Source: an uncultured Leucobacter sp. (lineage in GTDB: Bacteria > Actinomycetota > Actinomycetes > Actinomycetales > Microbacteriaceae). Taken from it: DNA of 34,197 bases. Below, in pieces: positions 22,749 through 30,952 of this stretch. Every line of letters starts with the position of its first letter. The first letter of the stretch is position 1. The notes beneath the pieces were generated by a model. That model searched no databases. It had not been told where the DNA came from and saw only the letters and a program-made list of their open reading frames with translations. Position numbers and translations under genes: made by a program. The stretch spans positions 1 through 34,197 of the forward strand of contig CAMFIY010000002.1 of the NCBI GenBank assembly GCA_945952575.1. Reading direction: 5' to 3'.

Positions 22749-23420
22749 TCAGCGGGGATCCGAACTCCATTCCTGTGCATGCAGGCGCTCGATCCCGTCG
22801 AGCAGCAGGTCCAGGGCGAAGACGAACTCCGCGTCCTCGTCGCACGCCGCGCCGGCGTGGGGGGCCGTCGTCGCCATGCGGATGATCGCCGGATAGGCCT
22901 GTGCATACCCCGTCATGGCCGCCGCGCGGGCCTCGGGATCCGAGGGCACCTCGGGCATCGGCAGGACATCGCGGGGCAGACCCCACATCCGGGTGCTCAG
23001 TGCGTGCATGGCGTGATGCACGAGATCGGCGGAGAGACCGCCGGCGAACATCGCCGCCATGAGCGCATCCATGTGCGCCAGCACGCGCGGCGTGGCGAGG
23101 GGGCGCGACTCGATGGCCTCGCGAGCCCAGGGATGCGCGGCGAGGAGCCTCCGGGCGGCGAGGATCCGTGCCCGCACCGACTCCGCCCAACCGGCCGCGG
23201 TTTCGGGGGCGGCGATGCCCTCCAGGATCTGGTCGAGCATCTCGTCGACGAGCTGGGAGCGGTGCGCCACATGCTTGTAGAGCGCCATCGGTGTGACTCC
23301 GAGCGCCTCGGCGACGCGCCGCATGCTCATGGCGTCGAGCCCGTGCGCGTCGGCCAATTCGATCGCCGCCGTCACCACCCGCGCTCGATCCAGGGGTGCG
23401 CGAGCGGCCGGGCTTGACAT
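22749..23420 (-). CDS. TetR family transcriptional regulator
   Basis: A 223-residue one-domain-plus-ligand TetR regulator. The N-terminal helix-turn-helix has the pattern MRRVAEALGVTPMALYKHVAHRSQLVDEML (about residues 32-61), and the rest is a C-terminal TetR_C-type ligand/dimerisation domain. It is divergent from the DUF4386 membrane protein gene and very likely represses it and itself through the twin operators at 23421 and 23456. The ATG at 23420 is used; a GTG at 23435 would extend it by five residues through the operator. The start is directly next to the operator, leaving no space for a normal ribosome-binding site, so the transcript may be leaderless. Confidence 0.93.
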   Translation of the reverse strand: MSSPAARAPLDRARVVTAAIELADAHGLDAMSMRRVAEALGVTPMALYKHVAHRSQLVDEMLDQILEGIAAPETAAGWAESVRARILAARRLLAAHPWAREAIESRPLATPRVLAHMDALMAAMFAGGLSADLVHHAMHALSTRMWGLPRDVLPMPEVPSDPEARAAAMTGYAQAYPAIIRMATTAPHAGAACDEDAEFVFALDLLLDGIERLHAQEWSSDPR

Positions 23421-23435
23421 GTATACAGCGTACAC
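23421..23435. promoter_or_regulatory. TetR operator 1 (next to tetR start)
   Basis: GTATACAGCGTACAC is an imperfect palindrome of the form GTRTAC-N3-GTAYAC. It lies immediately upstream of the tetR ATG. Its reverse complement matches operator 2 at 14 of 15 bases. Confidence 0.8.
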
Positions 23436-23455
23436 CTACGCTGAGTCGCAGTTCA

Positions 23456-23470
23456 GTGTACGCCGTATAC
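23456..23470. promoter_or_regulatory. TetR operator 2 (before the DUF4386 gene)
   Basis: GTGTACGCCGTATAC is the inverted copy of operator 1 with one mismatch. It ends 17 bases before the DUF4386 gene start. The two sites are 35 bases apart from start to start, suited to binding two TetR dimers. Confidence 0.8.
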
Positions 23471-23487
23471 CTCAGAGGAAGCGACCC

Positions 23488-24114
23488 ATGACACACAGCC
23501 GACGACAGCACGCCCGTGCAACGGGGGTCCTCTATCTCGTCACGCACGTGACCTCGGTGCTCGCCGTCGTCGCCTACGGCGCCGGAACCCTCACGCTCGG
23601 CGTGGCGCTCGAATTCGCGCTCGCGATCGGCTGCGCCGGCACCGGCGTCCTCCTGTGGATGCTCCTGCACGAACTCGCCCCGGCGCGCGCGGCCGCCTTC
23701 GCGCTCCTGCGAGGCGTCGAGGCCTCGGTCATCATCGCCGGTGCGCTGCCGATGCTGGCGCTGCACTGGGGCGGGGGAGCGGCCGGCCTCAGCGCCGAGG
23801 CGGCGACCGATCTGCACACGGCCGCATTCCTGCTCGGGCAGGGGCTGGTGATCAGCGTCAACACGATCGTCCTCGGCTGGGCGCTCTGGGGCGCCCGGAT
23901 CCTCCCGCGCCCGCTCGCCGGCCTGGGGCTCGCCGGCGGCGGCATCGTGCTCGTCAGCAACCTCGCGCAACTCGGCGGCCTCATCCCGCTGAACGGGACG
24001 CTCGCAGGGCTCGGCGCGATCCCGGTCTTCGCGTTCGAGCTGTGGCTCGCAATCCACCTGATCGTCCGGGGCGTGCGCACCCCGGAGCGCACCCCGGTGT
24101 TGCCCGCCGCGTGA
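23488..24114 (+). CDS. DUF4386-type integral membrane protein
   Basis: A 208-residue very hydrophobic protein with about six membrane helices (near 13-33, 38-60, 68-88, 107-132, 140-162 and 168-193). The layout and starting pattern ARATGVLYLVTHVTSV fit the DUF4386 family, whose function is not known. AGAGGAAG before the ATG is the ribosome-binding site. It is under the likely control of the divergent TetR regulator, which suggests induction by a small molecule. Confidence 0.75.
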   Translation: MTHSRRQHARATGVLYLVTHVTSVLAVVAYGAGTLTLGVALEFALAIGCAGTGVLLWMLLHELAPARAAAFALLRGVEASVIIAGALPMLALHWGGGAAGLSAEAATDLHTAAFLLGQGLVISVNTIVLGWALWGARILPRPLAGLGLAGGGIVLVSNLAQLGGLIPLNGTLAGLGAIPVFAFELWLAIHLIVRGVRTPERTPVLPAA

Positions 24115-24206
24115 GTTGAGAGCAGACTGGGCTGGGAGCCCGTGTCGCACGGCGAGACGGGCTCGCGCACGCTCCCGCCGACGCGAAAGATGAAAGAGGA
24201 TCAACG

Positions 24207-25403
24207 ATGAGCCACTTCGACCCGACCAAGCTCCCCGCACTCGACCCGACCGACCCGGCGTCGCTCGACGACCTGCTGAGCGAGGACGAGAAGATGATCC
24301 GCGGCGCCGTGCGGCAGATGCTGGATCAGCGCGTCGACCCGTACATCGCCGAGTGGTTCGAGAACGGCGGGATCCCGAACATCCGGGAGCTGACGAAGGA
24401 GCTCGGCGCGCTGGGCTTGCTCGGCATGCACCTCGAGGGCTATGGCTGCGCGGGCATGAGCGCCACCGAGTACGGCCTCGCGTGCCTCGAGCTCGAGGCC
24501 AGCGACTCGGGGCTGCGATCGCTCGTCTCGGTGCAGGGCTCACTGGCGATGTTCGCGATCTGGCGCTGGGGCTCGGAGGAGCAGAAGCAGCAGTGGTTGC
24601 CCGGCATGGCGGCGGGGGGGCTGATCGGCTGCTTCGGGCTGACCGAGCCCGACGTCGGGTCCGACCCGGGCAGCATGAAGACCCATGCGCGCCGCGACGG
24701 CGCCGATTGGGTGCTGAACGGGAACAAGATGTGGATCTCGAACGCCCCGTACGCCGATGTGGCCGTGGTGTGGGCGCAGACCGAGGAGGGGGTGCGCGGC
24801 TTCGTCGTGCCGACGAGCACGCCGGGCTTCTCGGCGCCCGAGATCAAGCACAAGATGTCACTGCGCGCGTCGGCGACGGGGGAGCTGGTGCTCGACAACG
24901 TGCGGCTGCCGGAGTCGGCGATGCTGCCCGAGGCGCGCGGTCTCAAGGGGCCGCTGGCCTGCCTCAACGAGGCGCGCTACGGGATCGTCTGGGGCGCGAT
25001 GGGGGCGGCGCGCTCGAGCCTGGAGGCGGCGCGGCGCTATGCGATGGAGCGGATCCAGTTCGGGAAGCCGATCGGCGCCTTCCAGCTGACGCAGCAGAAG
25101 CTCGCCGACATGACCCTCGAATACGTGAAGGGCTACCTGCTGGCGATCCACCTCGGGCGGCGCAAGGACAAGGATCTGCTGCGACCCGAGCAGGTGAGCA
25201 TCGGCAAGCTGAACAATGTGCGCGAGGCGCTCGAGATCTGCCGCACCGCTCGCACGATCCTGGGGGCGAACGGCATCTCGCTCGAGTACCCGGTGATCCG
25301 GCACGCGAACAATCTGGAGTCGGTGCTGACCTACGAGGGCACCGTCGAGATGCACACGCTCGTGCTCGGCCAGGTGCTCACAGGGGAGGCGGCGTTCCGC
25401 TGA
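24207..25403 (+). CDS. Acyl-CoA dehydrogenase, glutaryl-CoA dehydrogenase-like
   Basis: A 398-residue FAD-dependent acyl-CoA dehydrogenase with the full three-domain pattern. The FAD/substrate segment GCFGLTEPDVGSDPGSM lies near residue 142, WISNAPYADVAVVWA near 175, and the C-terminal YEGTVEMHTLVLGQVLTGEAAF follows. The catalytic Glu is in the YEGT motif, and this ending resembles glutaryl-CoA dehydrogenase (GcdH), which makes crotonyl-CoA in lysine/tryptophan breakdown. The substrate is inferred, not shown. GAAAGAGGA precedes the ATG. No other pathway gene is adjacent. Confidence 0.87.
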   Translation: MSHFDPTKLPALDPTDPASLDDLLSEDEKMIRGAVRQMLDQRVDPYIAEWFENGGIPNIRELTKELGALGLLGMHLEGYGCAGMSATEYGLACLELEASDSGLRSLVSVQGSLAMFAIWRWGSEEQKQQWLPGMAAGGLIGCFGLTEPDVGSDPGSMKTHARRDGADWVLNGNKMWISNAPYADVAVVWAQTEEGVRGFVVPTSTPGFSAPEIKHKMSLRASATGELVLDNVRLPESAMLPEARGLKGPLACLNEARYGIVWGAMGAARSSLEAARRYAMERIQFGKPIGAFQLTQQKLADMTLEYVKGYLLAIHLGRRKDKDLLRPEQVSIGKLNNVREALEICRTARTILGANGISLEYPVIRHANNLESVLTYEGTVEMHTLVLGQVLTGEAAFR

Positions 25404-25413
25404 GCGCGGCGCA

Positions 25414-25439
25414 CTCGCGCGGGCGGAACCGCCCGCGAG
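25414..25439 (+). terminator. Stem-loop after the acyl-CoA dehydrogenase gene
   Basis: CTCG(cg)CGGGCGG (25414-25426) pairs with CCGCCCGCGAG (25429-25439) around a 2-base loop, with two unpaired bases. It lies 11 bases after the gene's stop codon. There is no T-run. Confidence 0.65.
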
Positions 25440-25495
25440 GTTCTCAGCCCCGAGGCCGGTAGACTGGATCAGTCTGAGGAAGGGGGCCGTGCGGC

Positions 25496-26089
25496 ATGGC
25501 TGAAGCGCTGAGCGATGCGACGCTTCCGGCGACCGTCGATCCCCGATCCCTGCGCACCGCGCGCATCCTGCGTGCGGGCGCGCTGCTGGTGACCGGTCTC
25601 GTGATCACGTTCACGGCGCCGCTGCATCAGCAGGTCGAGTTCGACCGCTGGCTGCTCCTCGTCGGCTTCGTGCTGATCGGCTTCGCCACGATCGTCGAGT
25701 ACATCGCGCTTCGCAGCACCCCGGCCAGCCGCCTCCTGGCCGTCCGGGGAGGCCTGGCCATCGCGGCCGCCTTCGCGAGCGTCCTCGCCGACGGCTCGAC
25801 CGGCCTCGCCTGGGTGATCGCCGTCTGGGCGGCCCTGACCGCGCTGACGACGCTCACGCGCACCGGGCTCGGCGGGCAGCCCCGTTCCGTCGGCCTGCCC
25901 TCGGCGCTGCTCGACGCGGGCCTCGTGGCCGCCGCGCTGCTCACGCGCGCGGATCCGGTCGCGATGATCGGCTTCTTCGGCGCCTATGCGGTGATCCGCA
26001 GTGTTTTCCTGGGCATCTCCGCGTTCGACGGGCGCAGCTCGTCCGGGGAGCGCCAACCGCTCCCCAGCGCCGCCGCCGACACCATCTGA
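25496..26089 (+). CDS. Hypothetical integral membrane protein
   Basis: A 197-residue protein with about five or six hydrophobic helices (near 27-45, 52-70, 80-100, 104-120, 140-155 and 160-180), ending in a Ser/Ala-rich tail. The pattern ARILRAGALLVTGLVITFTAPLHQQVEFDRWLL is characteristic of small actinobacterial membrane proteins, but I do not recognise a named family. A TAGACT -10-like hexamer at 25460-25465 precedes it. The next gene starts 14 bases after its stop, so both are probably co-transcribed. Confidence 0.7.
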   Translation: MAEALSDATLPATVDPRSLRTARILRAGALLVTGLVITFTAPLHQQVEFDRWLLLVGFVLIGFATIVEYIALRSTPASRLLAVRGGLAIAAAFASVLADGSTGLAWVIAVWAALTALTTLTRTGLGGQPRSVGLPSALLDAGLVAAALLTRADPVAMIGFFGAYAVIRSVFLGISAFDGRSSSGERQPLPSAAADTI

Positions 26090-26103
26090 ATCGAAAGCAC
26101 AGC

Positions 26104-26391
26104 ATGACCGACCCCACTCAGCCAGAAGAGCAGCCTGACGTCACCCCCTCGCGGCGTGACCGACTGCGCCCGCTCGAACTCCTGAGTTTCGCGGGGATCC
26201 TGGCCGCGTTCGCCGGACTGGTCGTCCTGCTCGTGACCCGCGACCTCCTCAGGTTCGGGATCGCCGCGGTCGTCGCCTTCATCGTCGCGCTGCTCGTTCT
26301 CGCACTTCTCGGCCTCGGCGGAAAGCCGAGCAAGGAGGATCTGGAGGCCCGCAAGGACCTGCAGGATCCCGGCGCCGAGAACTGGCACTAA
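26104..26391 (+). CDS. Small two-helix membrane protein
   Basis: A 95-residue protein with two membrane helices (about 24-45 and 49-71), an acidic N-terminus and a charged C-terminal tail (KPSKEDLEARKDLQDP). Both ends are predicted to be cytoplasmic. It follows the upstream membrane protein gene closely, and the two could act together. No function is recognised. It converges on the minus-strand gene at 26408-26905, 16 bases away. Confidence 0.7.
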   Translation: MTDPTQPEEQPDVTPSRRDRLRPLELLSFAGILAAFAGLVVLLVTRDLLRFGIAAVVAFIVALLVLALLGLGGKPSKEDLEARKDLQDPGAENWH

Positions 26392-26407
26392 CGTTCGCCG
26401 GCCGCGA

Positions 26408-26905
26408 CTAGCGCGGTCGTCGCGCCCAGGCGCGAGCGTCGCGGCTGGACAACGCCAGGAGTACCAGGATGTCGAGCGCGAGGGTGAGCAGAGTCGTCCG
26501 GATCGTGATCTGCTCGCCGAGCGCGAAGTAGCCGATGGCCGCGGTCGCGATGCTGAGCGTCAGGACGCTCATCGCGACCACGCGGGCGAAATTGCCTCCC
26601 CGCCAGATGCGCCAGGCGAACAGCGCCAGGACCAGCGAGCTCAGGGCGCTGAAGGTCGCGACGATCCAGTAGAAGATCTCTGCCGAGATTCCCTCGAGGT
26701 CGAGCTCCGATCGGAGCTCCGGCCACGCAAGCGAGAATCCCAGGAACCACAGCAGTCCGGCCACTGCGCGTCCGAGCACCAGAGCGGCACCGAGCGCCGT
26801 CGTGCCGGGCCTGCGCGCGTCCGGGCGCGCCGGCGTCTCGCGCTCGGCGAACGAGTGCACCGCCTCGGCCGAGGCGCGTTTGCGGGGGAGTGGGAGCTCA
26901 GCCAT
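26408..26905 (-). CDS. Hypothetical membrane protein
   Basis: A 165-residue protein with a charged N-terminus (1-33) and about four helices (near 37-58, 77-100, 107-128, 133-152). No named family is recognised. GGAGG lies before the ATG at 26905, inside the end of the upstream LssY_C gene, and the two genes overlap by 8 bases, so they are coupled. Confidence 0.7.
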   Translation of the reverse strand: MAELPLPRKRASAEAVHSFAERETPARPDARRPGTTALGAALVLGRAVAGLLWFLGFSLAWPELRSELDLEGISAEIFYWIVATFSALSSLVLALFAWRIWRGGNFARVVAMSVLTLSIATAAIGYFALGEQITIRTTLLTLALDILVLLALSSRDARAWARRPR

Positions 26906-27734
26906 GAGACCTCCTCGACGTCACCCGCCGCAGATCGATGACGGGCAGGTCCCCATCGGTGCGCACGCTGTCTCCACCGCCGTTGCGGGAGTGGTAGCCG
27001 GTCGAGAAGTCCGAGATCACCTGCACCGAGACGGCGGCGTCGCCGGCGCCGAGCGACGCCACGATGAAGTCGCGCTCGATATCGATGTCGGTGTCGATCC
27101 GGTGCGTGATCTGCAGGGTGAACAGCGACAGCCCGACCGCGCGATCGAAGGTGCCGGCGGCCAGCCAATCCACTCGTGTCCCGCCGGGGAGCAGCCAGCC
27201 ATCCGGAGTCCGCCAGAAGCGCACGTGGTGGCGCTTCGCGGGATTGCCGGAGACCTCCTGCTGATAGGCGAAGTCCTGCTTCCGGCCGAACAGGAAGAGG
27301 GGGCTCACCGGCGCCTCGTGATAGCTGCGGCGTGTGAGCGTCGAGGTGACGATGCGCCAGGAACTGCGCGGGGTGACGGGGTCGGCCAGGGTCCATCCGG
27401 CGGTGCGCAGGGCCGCGTGCACCTGGTCCTCGTCGCCGAGCAGCGCGAGATTGACCGGGTCGCCGAGCAGCCCATCGCTCGTTCGAGTCCGGCCGATGAA
27501 GTAGTCGGGCACGTAGATGCCCGTCAGCACGCGATGGATCCGGGGGAGTACGAGGTAGGCGAGCAAGCCCCAGAAGAGCACCAGCATCCCGATACCCCAC
27601 CAGCCGAGGCTGAAGCTCTCGGACAGCACGAGCCACGCGAGCCAGATCGCCGAGAGGCCGGCGAAGACGAAGAAGAACTCGTCGAGGGCGGCGAGCAGCG
27701 AGAAGCGGCCCTTCCGTGCACCCGCCGCGGTCAT
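26898..27734 (-). CDS. LssY C-terminal domain-containing membrane protein
   Basis: A 278-residue protein with two or three N-terminal membrane helices (about 19-38 and 44-63) and a soluble LssY_C-type domain (about 80-270). The family pattern is seen in GLLGDPVNLALLGDEDQVHAAL, GRKQDFAYQQEV, KRHHVRFWRT and later strands. LssY_C domains occur alone or fused to phosphatases; their role is not established. The ATG at 27734 follows the purB stop by only one base (TGA-C-ATG), so it is translationally coupled to purB. Confidence 0.8.
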   Translation of the reverse strand: MTAAGARKGRFSLLAALDEFFFVFAGLSAIWLAWLVLSESFSLGWWGIGMLVLFWGLLAYLVLPRIHRVLTGIYVPDYFIGRTRTSDGLLGDPVNLALLGDEDQVHAALRTAGWTLADPVTPRSSWRIVTSTLTRRSYHEAPVSPLFLFGRKQDFAYQQEVSGNPAKRHHVRFWRTPDGWLLPGGTRVDWLAAGTFDRAVGLSLFTLQITHRIDTDIDIERDFIVASLGAGDAAVSVQVISDFSTGYHSRNGGGDSVRTDGDLPVIDLRRVTSRRSHG

Positions 27735-27735
27735 G

Positions 27736-29121
27736 TCAGCGCTTCAGGTGATCCAGCAGCACCGCGGCGTCGCCGATGTAGGTCGCGGGGGTCAGCGCGA
27801 GCAGGCGCTGCTTCGCCTCATCGCCGATCTCGAGCCCCTGAACGAACTCGACGAGCTCGGCGTGGCCGATCCGGCGGCCGCGGGTCAGCTCCTTGAGCGC
27901 CGCGTAGGGGTCGCTGATGCTCGAGCGGCCGGCGGTCACCTCGGCGCGGATCACGGTCTGGATCGCCTCGCCGAGCACCTCCCAGTTCGCGTCGAGATCC
28001 GCTGCGAGCACCTCGGGCGCCGCGTCGATCTGACCGAGTCCGCGCAGGATGTTGTCGAGCGCGAGCACCGAATGCCCCAGGCCGACCCCGATGTTGCGCT
28101 GCGCCGACGAGTCGGTGAGATCTCGCTGCCAGCGGCTCGTGACGAGGGTCGCGGCGAGCGAGTCGAGGATGGCGTTCGAGAGCTCGAGGTTCGCCTCGGC
28201 GTTCTCGAAGCGGATCGGGTTCACCTTGTGCGGCATGGTCGATGAACCGGTGGCGCCGGCGACCGGGATCTGGCGGAAGTAGCCGATCGAGATGTAGCTC
28301 CAGGCGTCGGTGGCGAGGTTGTGCAGGATCCGGTTGACGTGCGCGACGCGGGTGTAGAGCTCGGCCTGCCAGTCGTGCGATTCGATCTGCGTGGTCAGCG
28401 GGTTCCAGTCGAGCCCGAGGCCCTCGACGAATTCGCGCGAGGCCTGCTGCCAGTCGACGGTCGGGTCCGCGGCGAGATGCGCGGCGAAGGTGCCCGTGGC
28501 GCCCGAGAACTTGCCGAGGTACTCGGCCGCGCCGATCTGGGCGACCTGGCGGCTGAGGCGGTAGACGAAGACGGCGAGCTCCTTGCCCAGCGTGGTGGGC
28601 GTCGCCGGCTGCCCGTGGGTGCGGCTCATCATCGGCAGCTCGCGGTACTGCTCGGCCTGGCGCGCCAGCTCTACGATCACGGCCTCGAGCTTCGGCAGCC
28701 AGACCTCGTCGATCGACTGCTTCACGGTGAGCGCGTAGGAGAGGTTGTTGATGTCCTCGCTCGTGCAGCAGACGTGGGTCAGCTCGGCGATCCGGTCGAG
28801 ACCCTGTCGTGAGAGCTGCTCGCGGACCAGGTACTCGACGGCTTTCACATCGTGCTGCGTGGTGGCCTCGATCTCGGCGAGACGGTCGATCTCGGCCTGG
28901 CCGAACCCCGCGGCCCACTCGCGGAGCCCGGCGAGCTGCGCCTCGCTGAGCGGGGAGGATCCCAGCAGGGAGTGCGCGGTCAGGTAGGCGAGCCACTCGA
29001 CCTCGACATGCACGCGCGCCCGATTCAGGCCCGCCTCGGAGAGGAAGTCGCCGAGGCCCGCGACTGCGGCGCGGTAGCGGCCGTCGAGCGGGCTGATGGG
29101 CTGCGGGGGCAGTGACGTCAT
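27736..29121 (-). CDS. purB: Adenylosuccinate lyase
   Basis: A 461-residue lyase of the fumarase superfamily that acts twice in purine synthesis (forming AICAR, and AMP from adenylosuccinate). The family signature GSSTMPHKVNPIRFE is present, as is the start PQPISPLDGRYRAAV and the region EDINNLSYAL. The ATG at 29121 is chosen because GGAG lies 7 bases before it and it opens the conserved domain. The frame remains open through the 60-bp tandem repeat upstream, but that part is repetitive and not conserved. Downstream it is coupled to the LssY_C gene. Confidence 0.97.
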   Translation of the reverse strand: MTSLPPQPISPLDGRYRAAVAGLGDFLSEAGLNRARVHVEVEWLAYLTAHSLLGSSPLSEAQLAGLREWAAGFGQAEIDRLAEIEATTQHDVKAVEYLVREQLSRQGLDRIAELTHVCCTSEDINNLSYALTVKQSIDEVWLPKLEAVIVELARQAEQYRELPMMSRTHGQPATPTTLGKELAVFVYRLSRQVAQIGAAEYLGKFSGATGTFAAHLAADPTVDWQQASREFVEGLGLDWNPLTTQIESHDWQAELYTRVAHVNRILHNLATDAWSYISIGYFRQIPVAGATGSSTMPHKVNPIRFENAEANLELSNAILDSLAATLVTSRWQRDLTDSSAQRNIGVGLGHSVLALDNILRGLGQIDAAPEVLAADLDANWEVLGEAIQTVIRAEVTAGRSSISDPYAALKELTRGRRIGHAELVEFVQGLEIGDEAKQRLLALTPATYIGDAAVLLDHLKR

Positions 29122-29176
29122 GTGGGGTCTCCGTGCGGTCGAGGGCGGATCGCGGTCCGTCCCCCATTCTCCCATG

Positions 29177-29223
29177 CACGGAATGCTCAGGAGACGGCGC
29201 AGCGCGCCGGCTCGCATTCCGTG
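29177..29223. repeat. Inverted repeat within the purB upstream region
   Basis: CACGGAATGC (29177-29186) and GCATTCCGTG (29214-29223) are perfect 10-bp arms. The loop has its own small stem GGCGC-AGC-GCGCC (29196-29208). In the second tandem copy only the inner six bases of the arms remain, because the flank differs. Confidence 0.85.
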
Positions 29224-29300
29224 GTGACGCCATCGCGTCAGAATGCTCAGGAGACGGCGCAGCGCGCCGGCTCGCATTCCGTGGTGACGCCATCGCGTCA
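29181..29300. repeat. Perfect 60-bp tandem duplication
   Basis: Bases 29181-29240 are repeated exactly at 29241-29300. Each unit carries two dyads: GAATGC...GCATTC, and TGACGC-CATC-GCGTCA at its end (29225-29240 and 29285-29300). It lies between the phosphatase gene and purB, both on the minus strand, and the second copy runs into the phosphatase stop codon (29298-29300). Confidence 0.97.
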
Positions 29301-29774
29301 GGTGCGCGTCAATCGCGTCAGCAGCGCCGCACAGGATCGCTCGATCTGCACGAGTACCTCGTCGTAGGCGCGCTGATCCGAGTAGTAGGGGTCGAAGACG
29401 TCGGGATCAGCGGGTCGCTCGGGATCGAACCCGCTGAGCAGCGCGACCCGTTCGGGATCCGCGCCGAGCGCGAGGATGGCCCGCTCGTGCTCCCGTGCCA
29501 GGGCGACGAGCAGTTCGTTCTCGGCGATGTCCGCCGGTCCCAGCCGAGCCGCCCGATGCGCGCTGCCGTCGTAGCCGTTCGATGCGAGCGCCCGTAGGGC
29601 GCGAGGGTCCGCGCCCTCGCCGACGTGGTAGCCCTCGGTGCCGCGCGAGGTCACGGCGAAGCGCTCGCCGATCCCCGCCCGCTCGGCCAGCTCGCGGAAG
29701 ACGACCTCGGCGGTCGGGGAGCGGCAGATGTTGCCGGTGCACACGAAGCTGATCCCGAACGGCGCATCACTCAT
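29298..29774 (-). CDS. Low-molecular-weight protein tyrosine phosphatase
   Basis: A 158-residue LMW-PTP. The catalytic P-loop CTGNICRS (Cys12, Arg18, Ser19) and the general-acid segment FDPYYSDQ near residue 126 are present. These enzymes remove phosphate from tyrosines; bacterial members often act on exopolysaccharide kinases, but no such kinase is in the window. The length is standard. The stop codon lies at the end of the tandem repeat. It is upstream of purB on the same strand, with the repeat in between. Confidence 0.95.
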   Translation of the reverse strand: MSDAPFGISFVCTGNICRSPTAEVVFRELAERAGIGERFAVTSRGTEGYHVGEGADPRALRALASNGYDGSAHRAARLGPADIAENELLVALAREHERAILALGADPERVALLSGFDPERPADPDVFDPYYSDQRAYDEVLVQIERSCAALLTRLTRT

Positions 29775-29878
29775 GCCACCAGTCTGCCCGAGACCTTCGA
29801 CAGACGCACCGCGATCCGAGACGGGCCGGTTCTCGACCCGATCCGCACGGCGGCCGGCGGTGCCCTACGCTCGGGAGC

Positions 29879-30925
29879 ATGCAAGCACTGAGCGAGGCGC
29901 AGTTCCGGGCGGCGACCGACGGGGGAGTGCCGGATCCCGAACAGGTCGATGCGGAGCTGTGGTCGCTCGCGGTGCCGATGCCCGGCGGCCACCTCGCCTA
30001 CACCCTGAGCGTCGTCCACGTCGGTGCCGACGGGCACGGCGCCGGGGGTGCGGTCACCGTGGTCGATCCCGGCTGGGAGACCGCAGAGGGGCGCGCGGCC
30101 CTGAGCTCGCTGCTCGCCTCGCTCGGGCGCGGAATCGAGGACATCGCCTGGATCGTCGCGACGCACGCGCATCCGGACCACCTCGGCGCCGCGGCCGCAC
30201 TGGGCCGTGCGAGCGGCGCCCGGCTCCTGCTGCACGAACGCGAGCAGGCCGGTATCGACCGCGAACGCGCGCTGCTGGCGGCGGGCGGGTCCGTCTACGA
30301 TCCTTCGGGCTGGGGGATCCCGGACGCGGAGGCGGAGAGGATCACCGCGCAGGCGGCCGGCTCGCGCGGCCGGCCGGGGCCCGAGGACCGCGCGGATCAC
30401 CTCCTGCGCGACGGCGAGCGGCTCCCGATCCCGGGCGTCGACTGGGAGGTGCTCTGGACTCCGGGCCACACCGCCGGCCACATCTGCCTCGTCGATCGCG
30501 CGCGGCGGATCATCCTGACCGGCGACCACGTCCTGCCCCACGTGTTCCCCGGCGTCGGGCTCGGCCCGGGCGGCCCGGGCGAGCGCCCGGTCGCCGACTA
30601 CCTCGACTCGCTCGATCGGCTCGCGTCCTTCGACGGCTTCGCGGTGCTGCCGGGCCACGGCTACCGGTTCAGCGGTCTCGGCGAGCGTCGGGCCGAGATG
30701 ACCGCGCACATCCTCACCCGTGCCGGCGAGGTGGCCGAGGTGATCGCGCGGGATCCCGAGGCGACCGTGTGGGAGGTCGCGTCGCGACTCAGCTGGAGCG
30801 CCGGCTGGGAGGGTCTGAAGCAGAGCCCGATGCTCGCGTCGGCGCTCCTGCAGACCGGGATGCACCTCGACTTCGTCCGCTCCGGAGGCGCGGGCCCCGG
30901 AGATCTCGCCGCGCGCGAGCGCTGA
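29879..30925 (+). CDS. Metallo-beta-lactamase fold hydrolase
   Basis: A 348-residue MBL-fold protein with the metal-binding motif THAHPDHLG (95-103), the later histidine in TPGHTAGHICL, an Asp in LTGDHVLPH and a final histidine in LPGHGYRF. A C-terminal helical part (about 265-340) follows, like that of the MBL proteins with a winged-helix/LACTB2-type tail. It probably hydrolyses a thioester, lactone or similar ester; the substrate is unknown. The ATG has GGGAGC before it. It is divergent from the phosphatase gene and convergent with the holin-like gene. Confidence 0.88.
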   Translation: MQALSEAQFRAATDGGVPDPEQVDAELWSLAVPMPGGHLAYTLSVVHVGADGHGAGGAVTVVDPGWETAEGRAALSSLLASLGRGIEDIAWIVATHAHPDHLGAAAALGRASGARLLLHEREQAGIDRERALLAAGGSVYDPSGWGIPDAEAERITAQAAGSRGRPGPEDRADHLLRDGERLPIPGVDWEVLWTPGHTAGHICLVDRARRIILTGDHVLPHVFPGVGLGPGGPGERPVADYLDSLDRLASFDGFAVLPGHGYRFSGLGERRAEMTAHILTRAGEVAEVIARDPEATVWEVASRLSWSAGWEGLKQSPMLASALLQTGMHLDFVRSGGAGPGDLAARER

Positions 30926-30952
30926 GCCGCCGGGCTCGGGTCGAATCGGGCT

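Noticed and set aside
29122..29277. Extension of purB through the tandem repeat (MRAGALRRLLSI repeated)
   Set aside because: The repeated peptide comes only from the DNA duplication; the conserved enzyme starts at 29121 with a good ribosome-binding site.
29181..29300. CRISPR or an insertion sequence
   Set aside because: Only two abutting 60-bp copies, no spacers and no transposase frame.
30924..30937. Terminator GAGCC-GCCG-GGCTC between the MBL gene and the holin-like gene
   Set aside because: The stem is only 5 bp without a T-run, and such short GC stems occur by chance in this genome.
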